NCBI GenBank assembly: GCA_035701115.1
Contig: DASSOA010000036.1
Coordinates: 1 to 43,048, forward strand
Reading direction: 5' to 3'
DNA from: DASSKW01 sp035701115
Lineage (GTDB): Bacteria > Pseudomonadota > Gammaproteobacteria > Natronospirales > REEB76
Length of the DNA stretch: 43,048 bases
Of the stretch, positions 8,149 through 14,721 are shown one piece after another. A model generated the notes under the pieces. That model made no database searches and had not been told where the DNA came from. It saw only the letters and a program-made list of their open reading frames with translations. Each line of letters starts with the position of its first letter. The first letter of the stretch is position 1. The translations under genes and the position numbers were made by a program.

Positions 8149-8267
8149 GTGAGCCGGTGATTTGAGACGAAGCACGGCTTCGTCCCGGCGAACGACCAGC
8201 CAGGGATGGCTGGGCTGGCGGGCACACCAGGGATGGGTACGAACCGCTGATAGTTTGATAACCGATT
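8149..8267 (+). repeat. Hairpin-rich insert between the tRNA fragment and tRNA-Arg
   Basis: The 119 bases contain two clean hairpins: GACGAAGC (8166-8173) with GCTTCGTC (8177-8184), and CCAGCC (8196-8201) with GGCTGG (8208-8213). The phrase CAGGGATGG occurs twice (8201 and 8229 areas). It has the look of a short interspersed REP-like element. Whether it is repeated elsewhere in the genome cannot be seen here. Confidence 0.45.
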
Positions 8268-8344
8268 GCGCCCGTAGCTCAGCTGGATAGAGCGACAGCC
8301 TCCGACGCTGTAGGTCACAGGTTCGAATCCTGTCGGGCGCGCCA
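8268..8344 (+). tRNA. tRNA-Arg (anticodon CCG)
   Basis: A complete cloverleaf of 77 bases. Acceptor GCGCCCG pairs with CGGGCGC, D stem is GCTC/GAGC, anticodon stem ACAGC/GCTGT encloses loop CTCCGAC with anticodon CCG (reads CGG), variable loop is AGGTC, T arm is ACAGG-TTCGAAT-CCTGT, then discriminator G and encoded CCA. Transcription probably starts upstream of the truncated copy at 8130, so processing has to remove a leader of about 150 bases. Confidence 0.95.
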
Positions 8345-8523
8345 AATGTATTCATGTATCACACTCACGGAGTCATCCCTGACAGGCTTACCGGCGCGTG
8401 CGCGCGCGCAGCGCAAGTTCGCGCGCCGTGAGTTTTGCTTTGACAAACGCATAACACTCCGCGCGTTCCCGCTACGGGCCCACTCGTGAACAGGTTGCCA
8501 ACAGATCCCGGGAGATTACCGTC

Positions 8524-9579
8524 ATGATCAAAACCCCCGCCTACGCCGCCGCATCCGCCAAGGCGCCACTCGCGCCGTTTTCAATCGAGCGGCGCGAACC
8601 CGGGCCGCACGATGTGTTGATCGACATTCTCTATTGCGGCATTTGCCATTCCGATGTGCATCAGGCGCGCGACGAATGGGGCCGTTCACGCTTTCCGATG
8701 GTGCCGGGCCACGAGATCATCGGTACGGTGGCGAAAGCCGGTACGGCCGTGACCAGGTGGAAGGTCGGTGATACGGTCGGTGTCGGTTGTTTTGTGGATT
8801 CGTGCCGCGAATGTGAAGCCTGTGCCGACGGCGAGGAACAGTACTGCAGCGAGGGCATGGTTGCGACCTATAACAGCGTCGAACGCGACGGCAAGACGCC
8901 GACCTACGGCGGCTATTCGACGCGCATCACGGTCGACGAAAATTACGTGCTGCGGATTCCCGACGGCATTCCGCTGGAGCGTGCGGCGCCGCTGTTGTGC
9001 GCCGGCATCACCACCTATTCACCGCTGCGGCGCTACGACGTGCGAGCCGGACAGCGTGTCGCTGTGGTGGGACTCGGCGGGCTCGGTCACATGGCGGTGA
9101 AACTTGCCAAGGCCATGGGTGCGCATGTCACGGTGCTGAGTCACTCACCCGGCAAGCAGGCTGACGCAACGCGTCTGGGTGCGGACGCATTTATCCCGAC
9201 ACGTGACGCTTCGGTATTCAAAACGCATGCCGCACAATTCGATTTCATTCTCGACACGGTTTCCGCGCAGCACGACTACAACGCCTATCTCGGCCTGTTG
9301 CGGCGCGATGGCACCATGGTGCTGGTGGGTTTGCCGGATCCTTCACCGCTTGCGGCCGGCGTGCTGATCATGGGCCGGCGCCGGCTTACCGGTTCGCTGA
9401 TTGGCGGCATCCGCGAGACACAGGAGATGCTGGATTTCTGTGCGGCGCACAACGTTGCGTCGGACGTGGAAGTGATTGCAATCCAGGACGTGAACACCGC
9501 TTACGAGCGGCTGGTGAACAATGACGTGCGCTACCGTTTCGTCATTGATCTGGCGACGCTAAAGCCGGAGCAGGTCTGA
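8524..9579 (+). CDS. Zinc-dependent NAD(P) alcohol dehydrogenase (YahK/cinnamyl-alcohol type)
   Basis: A 351-residue medium-chain dehydrogenase. Catalytic zinc ligands are in CGICHSDVH (Cys38) and GHE (His at about 61). The structural zinc cysteines are spread over CRECEACADGEEQYC. The Rossmann motif VVGLGGLGHMAVKLAKAMGA (about 181) is intact, with LSHSPGK at the end of strand 2, where a Ser favours NADP(H). Sequence style is that of E. coli YahK and plant cinnamyl alcohol dehydrogenases, which reduce a broad range of aldehydes. GGGAG lies ahead of the ATG. It is monocistronic and ends 28 bases from the convergent FHA gene; I see no functional tie to the T6SS. Confidence 0.9.
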   Translation: MIKTPAYAAASAKAPLAPFSIERREPGPHDVLIDILYCGICHSDVHQARDEWGRSRFPMVPGHEIIGTVAKAGTAVTRWKVGDTVGVGCFVDSCRECEACADGEEQYCSEGMVATYNSVERDGKTPTYGGYSTRITVDENYVLRIPDGIPLERAAPLLCAGITTYSPLRRYDVRAGQRVAVVGLGGLGHMAVKLAKAMGAHVTVLSHSPGKQADATRLGADAFIPTRDASVFKTHAAQFDFILDTVSAQHDYNAYLGLLRRDGTMVLVGLPDPSPLAAGVLIMGRRRLTGSLIGGIRETQEMLDFCAAHNVASDVEVIAIQDVNTAYERLVNNDVRYRFVIDLATLKPEQV

Positions 9580-9607
9580 AGGGCTGCGACGCGAAACCGG
9601 CGCAGGC

Positions 9608-10462
9608 TTACTCCACGCACACAAACTGGATCGCGTCGTCTGACAGCGCGTCGCTCTGGTCACCCAGACCGATGCGGCCGGTGCCGCGGATCGGCAGGCT
9701 GTTCATGTGTACTTTCCGTTTGTCGCCGTCGCCGAATGCAACGAAGGTACCGTTGCCACTCTGATCAACCAGCACAAAATTGCCGTTGCGGTATTCGATT
9801 CGTGCATGCAGGCGCGATGCCAGTTTGTGATTCACCACCAGATCACACTGGCTGGAACGCCCGACGATAATGGCCGGCTGCGCCTCGCTGACGTTGACCT
9901 GCTTGCCGCGGTAGGTCAGTTCAAGATGGATCTGACCCCGGGTCAGTTCCTGATTGCCCCACATCATGGTCACCATGCGCGTCCTGTCTTCCTGCTCCCA
10001 GGGCAGCACATGAAGGGTTTCTTCAGGGTCAGGCAGCGGTGACGCCTGAGACAGCGGCAGCAGCTGGGTTTGCCAGGACGAAGACAACTCCTTATAAACG
10101 GACCCCGTACAAAGGATGTGCTTTTCCGAGGCCATCTCCGCCAGCAACAGCACGGCACTGACCGGCGCACCCGCTGCGCTCCGGTCCTCAAGGGTGATCT
10201 TGCCGGCATGGACACTGAGACGTGGCGGAACCGGCGGACTGCCGGCGGGTATGCCGTGCAATTCCCTGGCCGCTTCAAAGGCGGCGTCCGGTCGCTTGAA
10301 TGCGGCGAAAACCCGGTAAGGCGCGCTGTCCAGCACCCGGCCACCGTGCTCGGTTACGACTGTCTCGAGCTTTTTGCGCTCGTATGCATCGGGCGCATTG
10401 GCTTGCCCCTCGCCAAAATCGGCGAGCAGCAGCGTATGAGGTTTTTCCTTGTTGATGAACAT
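9608..10462 (-). CDS. FHA-domain protein with degenerate class III cyclase-like domain
   Basis: A 284-residue cytoplasmic protein. The N-terminal part (about 5-140) follows the class III nucleotide cyclase pattern: TLLLADFGEG, a RVFAAF strand with DAAFEAARELH, RLSVHAGKITLED, SAVLLLAEMAS, HILCTGSVYKEL. The position where active enzymes have a GDG loop reads LDSAPYR, so catalysis is unlikely. The C-terminal FHA domain (about 180-280) has GRSSQCDLVV, SRLHARIEYRNG and DQSGNGTFV, the phosphothreonine-binding pattern. FHA proteins post-translationally activate many T6SSs after Thr phosphorylation, but no PpkA kinase or PppA phosphatase lies in the window. The start at 10462 is preferred because the fold begins there; the frame is open to 10540. 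Divergent from tssA. Confidence 0.75.
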   Translation of the reverse strand: MFINKEKPHTLLLADFGEGQANAPDAYERKKLETVVTEHGGRVLDSAPYRVFAAFKRPDAAFEAARELHGIPAGSPPVPPRLSVHAGKITLEDRSAAGAPVSAVLLLAEMASEKHILCTGSVYKELSSSWQTQLLPLSQASPLPDPEETLHVLPWEQEDRTRMVTMMWGNQELTRGQIHLELTYRGKQVNVSEAQPAIIVGRSSQCDLVVNHKLASRLHARIEYRNGNFVLVDQSGNGTFVAFGDGDKRKVHMNSLPIRGTGRIGLGDQSDALSDDAIQFVCVE

Positions 10463-10915
10463 GTGCGTTTGGGCTCGGCTTCGTGAATTTGCGAAGGTGA
10501 CCGCGCCGGCAAGTTTAACAGCGCTTGCCCAATCAGGCACGGGGCCATGGAGGATGCCCGTCAGGTGCGCCTGAAGCGAAAAAACCAGGCCCGATGACCT
10601 TGCCGGTTGACCGCAAATAATATGTTTTTACAGCCTGAAAAGTTATGTTAGTCTGCGGTGGGTTAAACAGGCGAGCCGACCGCATCCCGGATGAGCCGGG
10701 GAGCGTTTCTGCCTCGTCCAAGCCGCTGACGCTAGGGACCGCTTCGGCCCCGAATCCCGACGGTTTGCATCAGGGGGTGAGTGTTTCCCGGGCGCTGTCC
10801 GGGAACAGTGGCTCGGTCTCCCTGATTTTCAGGAATCGACTAAAGCTTATAAAAACGGTCCGCAGGTCTTGAAGACTGCGGCGAAGTAAGGTCCTGATAG
10901 ATTTAGGTGGGTACC
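10463..10915 (+). promoter_or_regulatory. Control region between the FHA gene and the T6SS operon
   Basis: This is the longest non-coding stretch in the secretion locus. It contains an AT-rich patch (about 10615-10650). It also has a candidate promoter close to tssA, TTTTCA (10826-10831) and TATAAA (10848-10853) with 16 bases between. A hairpin CCGCAG...CTGCGG (10860-10881) sits at the predicted transcript start. Further dyads such as CCCGG/CCGGG near 10788-10804 suggest a structured leader if an upstream promoter is used. I could not match it to a known riboswitch, and I see no convincing sigma-54 (GG-N10-GC) element. Confidence 0.4.
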
Positions 10916-12520
10916 GTGGACGAAGCTGCCACCAGCCATCGCTTCGCAAACCTGGGCTCGGCCCCGGTGTCGCCGGATCAGCCGTGCGGTGCTTCCGCGC
11001 GCTACGAACCCCAGTTCGAGCAGCTCGAAGCCGAACTCGCCAAGCAGGAATCCCTGACCCCGACCGCCGTTGACTGGAAACGGGTCGTGGAGCTGTCGGC
11101 CCTTATCCTGCAAACAAAATCCAAGGATCTTCTGGTCGCCGCCTATCTGTGTCGCGGTCTGATCGAGGGGGAACGCTATCCGGGGCTCGCTGCCGGTCTG
11201 CAGGTTATTCGCGACCTGCTGATTCAGTACTGGGACGGGCTCTATCCTGAAGTGAAACGGCTGCGGGCACGCGGCACTGCAGTCGCCTGGCTGGCCGAAA
11301 AGGCCGGGCAGTTCGTTCGCGACGTCACCCCAAAAGCCGGCGACAAACCTGCGCTGGAACAGGCCAATGCGCTGCTCAAGGAAATCGACGCCTGCCTGGA
11401 TGAAAAACTGGGCCCGGACGCACCCTCATTGCGAGATCTGAGCCGGCCCCTCAAGGACCACCTGCAATCCCTCGAAGCTGCGGCACAACGGGCGGTCCAG
11501 GCTGCCGCTGCACCGGCACCTCCTCCGGCTGCAACGATCCCCTCACCCGCGGCGCGACCGGCGCCAGCGGCCTCGGCCGAAATCGCCGAAGTCACCTCAG
11601 ACGCTGATGCCAAGAAGGCCTTGCGGCAGCTGCAGGATATCGCCCGCAAGGTAACCCGGTATTGGCTCGGCAAGGATGTAACGGACGCCCGCGCGTACCG
11701 TCTGGGCCGGCTGATCACCTGGATCCTGGTTGACAGCCTGCCCGCCCAGACCGACGGCCAGACCCAGATTCCGGCGCCGGCACCGGAGCGCATCAAGGCC
11801 TTTGAAAACCAGCGTCAGAACGGGCAGTTCGATGCCCTGTTACCGGAACTTGAAGCCGCCCTGACCAAGGCGCCCTACTGGCTCGACGGACAGAAATTTG
11901 CTGCCGACGTGCTGCAGACGCTCGGGCCCAAAGGCGAAGCCGCGCGCAAAGCCGTGCTGCGTGAACTCCGGCATTTTCTCAGCGGATTTCCCGAACTGAT
12001 CTCGATGAAATTCGTCAGTGGCACACCGTTCGCAGACGACGCGACGGCCGCCTGGCTGGAAGCGGAAGTTCTCACCGGCGAGTCCGGCGCCGGAGCCGGC
12101 GCCGGACGGCGCAGCCGTGGCGATGCGCCCTGGGAGGCGGCACTCAATGAGGCACGGGCGACGGCGACCGGCGGCAATCTCGAAGCCGCGGTCAAACAGC
12201 TGTCACAGGGATGGAGTACAACCGGCAGCGCGCGCGAACAGTTCATGTGGCGCTTCTCGCTCGCCCAGTTACTGATGCAAACCGGCCACGCGCATGTCGC
12301 GGCCTCGCTGCTCGAGGATCTCGCCGCACGCGCCGACGAGTTCAAGCTGCGTGAGTGGGAGCCGGAACTCGCTGCGCGTGTCTATCGGCTGTTGCTGTCT
12401 GCCTACGAGAAGTCGGCGGGCAAATCCAAAAACGCAACGGATTCGGCTGCAAAAATCGCTAGCACCTTTTCGCGATTGAGCAGCGTGGATCCGGCGCTGG
12501 CTCTAAGTGTGAAGGTTTAA
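10916..12520 (+). CDS. tssA: T6SS assembly protein TssA (VasJ-type C-terminus)
   Basis: A 534-residue protein. The N-terminal ImpA-like domain (about 1-135) includes PCGASARYEPQFEQLEAELAK, RVVELSALILQTKSKDLLVAAYL and YWDGLYPEVKRLRARGTAVAWL. A Pro/Ala-rich linker (about 200-230) leads to a middle alpha-helical domain, and the C-terminus (about 405-534: WEAALNEARATATGGNLEAAVKQL, EREQ-type helices, LASLLEDLAARADEF) resembles VasJ. TssA caps the distal or basal end of the growing tail and coordinates tube and sheath polymerisation. GTG 10916 is chosen because AGGTGG lies five bases ahead; GTG 10907 is possible. It is first in the rightward operon; tssB follows after 15 bases. Confidence 0.87.
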   Translation: MDEAATSHRFANLGSAPVSPDQPCGASARYEPQFEQLEAELAKQESLTPTAVDWKRVVELSALILQTKSKDLLVAAYLCRGLIEGERYPGLAAGLQVIRDLLIQYWDGLYPEVKRLRARGTAVAWLAEKAGQFVRDVTPKAGDKPALEQANALLKEIDACLDEKLGPDAPSLRDLSRPLKDHLQSLEAAAQRAVQAAAAPAPPPAATIPSPAARPAPAASAEIAEVTSDADAKKALRQLQDIARKVTRYWLGKDVTDARAYRLGRLITWILVDSLPAQTDGQTQIPAPAPERIKAFENQRQNGQFDALLPELEAALTKAPYWLDGQKFAADVLQTLGPKGEAARKAVLRELRHFLSGFPELISMKFVSGTPFADDATAAWLEAEVLTGESGAGAGAGRRSRGDAPWEAALNEARATATGGNLEAAVKQLSQGWSTTGSAREQFMWRFSLAQLLMQTGHAHVAASLLEDLAARADEFKLREWEPELAARVYRLLLSAYEKSAGKSKNATDSAAKIASTFSRLSSVDPALALSVKV

Positions 12521-12535
12521 CCGGAGGGTAAGGTC

Positions 12536-13042
12536 ATGGCGGATAACGACAAGGGTTCAGTCGCTCCCAAGGAGCGCGTCAGCATCGTGTACAAGTCTGA
12601 AGCAGGTGATCAAACGGAAGACGTCGAGCTGCCATTGAAGATGCTGGTAATGGGCGACTTCACCGGCAAACCCGGCAACAATGCCGTGGAAGAGCGCGCG
12701 CCGGTCAACATCAACAAGGACAATTTCGACGCGGTGGTCAAAGGCAGCAATCTGAGCCTCAACATGACGGTGAAGAATGCGCTTGACGAAAAGGAAGGCG
12801 GCACCACGGACGTCAATTTGAAATTCGATTCCTACAAGGATTTTTCGCCGGATCGAATTGCAGAACAGGTTCCCGAACTCAAGCAGCTGCTTGAGCTGCG
12901 CAAGAACCTGCAGGCGCTCAAGGGACCGCTGGGCAACGTGCCGGCGTTCCGCCGCGCGATTCAGGACCTGCTTAAAGACGAGCAGACCAAGGCCGCAGTA
13001 ATGAAAGAACTGGGCATCGATCCCGACAAGGACGGCAAGTGA
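12536..13042 (+). CDS. tssB: T6SS contractile sheath small subunit TssB
   Basis: A 168-residue VipA/ImpB protein of normal length: RVSIVYKSEAGDQTEDVELPLKMLVMGDF at 17-45, DVNLKFDSYKDFSPDRIAEQVPEL and the LLELRKNLQALKGPLGN helix. It pairs with TssC in the six-start sheath that contracts to push out the Hcp tube. It ends in a charged helix. Its whole length can be aligned with the first 145 residues of the fused sheath protein at 24507, which is therefore a paralogue. It lies 15 bases after tssA and 57 before tssC. Confidence 0.95.
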   Translation: MADNDKGSVAPKERVSIVYKSEAGDQTEDVELPLKMLVMGDFTGKPGNNAVEERAPVNINKDNFDAVVKGSNLSLNMTVKNALDEKEGGTTDVNLKFDSYKDFSPDRIAEQVPELKQLLELRKNLQALKGPLGNVPAFRRAIQDLLKDEQTKAAVMKELGIDPDKDGK

Positions 13043-13099
13043 TTGCAGCGAACACGCGCTGCACACGACTCATTCGAAACGCATTGAGAGGCAACGACC

Positions 13100-14677
13100 A
13101 TGGCTGACATGAAGCAACAGACACAGGCAGGCGCCGCCGCGGCTGCCGAGGGATCCCTGCTCGACCAGATCATGCAGGAGACGCGCCTCAAACCCAAGGA
13201 CGAAGGCTACGACATTGCCAAGCGCGGCGTCGAAGCGTTCATATCGGAATTGCTCAAGCCGACCCGCAAGACCGAAAAGGTTGAACAGCGCCTGGTCGAC
13301 GAAATGATTGCGGAGATCGATCGCAAGCTCAGCAAGCAGCTCGACGAAATCATGCATCACGAGGATTTCCAGAAACTGGAATCCAGCTGGCGCGGACTCA
13401 AGATGCTGGTGGATCGCACCGATTTCCGCGAAAACACCAAAATCGAAATGCTGAGTGTCACAAAAGAGGAGTTGCTCGAAGACTTCGAGGATGCACCCGA
13501 AGTCACCAAGTCCGGCCTCTACAAGCACGTCTACACCGCCGAGTTCGGTCAGTTCGGCGGTGCGCCCTACGGCGCACTGATCGGCGCCTACGACTTCGGT
13601 CCCGGCGCGCAGGACATCCAGTTGCTGCGCCAGATTTCGAGTGTCAGCGCCATGTCGCATGCGCCCTTCGTCGCGGCAGCCGGGCCGGAATTTTTCGGCA
13701 TCGACAGTTTCGAGGAACTGGGTTCAATCAAGGACCTGGAATCCACCTTCGAAGGACCGCAATACGCCAAGTGGCGCGCATTCCGTGATTCCGACGACGC
13801 ACGCAATATTGCACTCACGGCACCGCGTTTCATGATGCGGGCGCCGTATGGTGACGACAACAAGGCGCGCTCGTTCAACTACGTGGAATCGGTCAAGCAC
13901 CACAAGGATTATCTGTGGGGCAATACCGCGTTTGCGTTTGCCACGCGTCTTTCCGAAAGTTTCAAGAACTATCGCTGGTGTCCGAACGTCATCGGCCCGC
14001 AGAGCGGCGGCATGGTGGACAACCTGCCGGTGCACCATTACCAGGAAAAAGGCGAGACCAAGACCAAGTCGCCGGTCGAAACCATGATTTCCGACCGCCG
14101 TGAATTCGAACTGGCGGAACAGGGTTTCGTGCCGCTGGTGGCGAAAAAAGACAGCGACTATGCCGTGTTCTTCTCGGCCAATTCCGTGCAGAAGCCGAAA
14201 CACTTCGGCACCAGCCCCGAGGCGCGCGAAGCGGAAATGAACTACCGGCTCGGCACGCAGTTGCCGTACATGTTCATCGTCAACCGCCTTGCGCATTACC
14301 TCAAGGTGATTCAGCGCGAACACATCGGCAGCTGGAAAACCAAGAACGATCTCGATCGCGAACTGAATTCCTGGATACGCCAGTATGTGGCAGACCAGGA
14401 CAATCCGCCGGCATCGGTGCGCAGCCGGCGCCCGTTGCGTGAAGCCAAGGTTATCGTGAGCGATATTCCCGGCCAGGCGGGCTGGTACAAGGTTGAACTC
14501 GCGGTGCGTCCGCACTTCAAGTACATGGGCGCCGCGTTCACGCTGTCGCTTGTCGGCAAGCTTGAACGTGAAGGCGGCGGTGGCGAAGGCGGAGGTGAAG
14601 GCGGTGGTGATGGTGGCGACGCCGGAGGCGGTGACGCCGGTGGTGGCGATGCAGGCGGCGGTGATTCGCCGGCCTGA
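13100..14677 (+). CDS. tssC: T6SS contractile sheath large subunit TssC with Gly/Asp tail
   Basis: A 525-residue VipB/EvpB protein. The N-terminal helix SLLDQIMQETRLKP (19-32) matches the element that ClpV binds to recycle contracted sheaths. The sheath core follows: HHEDFQKLESSWRGLKMLV, YTAEFGQFGGAPYGALIGAYDF, SAMSHAPFVAAAGPEFFG, LPYMFIVNRLAHYLKVIQREHIGSW, and RPLREAKVIVSDIPGQAGWYKVELAVRPHFKYMGA. The family normally ends soon after this strand (about 495). Here a 35-residue tail of Gly with Asp/Glu and Ala is added (491-525). A flexible acidic tail on the sheath surface is unusual; its function is unknown. Confidence 0.95.
   Translation: MADMKQQTQAGAAAAAEGSLLDQIMQETRLKPKDEGYDIAKRGVEAFISELLKPTRKTEKVEQRLVDEMIAEIDRKLSKQLDEIMHHEDFQKLESSWRGLKMLVDRTDFRENTKIEMLSVTKEELLEDFEDAPEVTKSGLYKHVYTAEFGQFGGAPYGALIGAYDFGPGAQDIQLLRQISSVSAMSHAPFVAAAGPEFFGIDSFEELGSIKDLESTFEGPQYAKWRAFRDSDDARNIALTAPRFMMRAPYGDDNKARSFNYVESVKHHKDYLWGNTAFAFATRLSESFKNYRWCPNVIGPQSGGMVDNLPVHHYQEKGETKTKSPVETMISDRREFELAEQGFVPLVAKKDSDYAVFFSANSVQKPKHFGTSPEAREAEMNYRLGTQLPYMFIVNRLAHYLKVIQREHIGSWKTKNDLDRELNSWIRQYVADQDNPPASVRSRRPLREAKVIVSDIPGQAGWYKVELAVRPHFKYMGAAFTLSLVGKLEREGGGGEGGGEGGGDGGDAGGGDAGGGDAGGGDSPA
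14572..14674 (+). repeat. GGC/GGT-rich repeat coding the TssC Gly/Asp tail
   Basis: Imperfect tandem units of 12-15 bases coding GGGE, GGGD and AGGGD. Units vary mainly at third positions, so the amino-acid pattern is better kept than the DNA. Such tracts can change length by replication slippage. Confidence 0.75.
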
Positions 14678-14721
14678 AGCAGATTCACCACTGATCCCAA
14701 CCGATACCGCACGGGGGCGAC

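Noticed and set aside
7807..8355. Minus-strand ORF with RIRTCDLQRRRLSLYPAELRAQ
   Set aside because: This is the well-known false protein produced by reading antisense through a tRNA gene; it overlaps tsdBA and tRNA-Arg and has no ribosome site.
10463..10915. Possible GEMM (c-di-GMP) riboswitch before tssA
   Set aside because: The expected AGGGCAAACC and GACGCAAAGCC elements are absent; GC-rich dyads alone are not enough.
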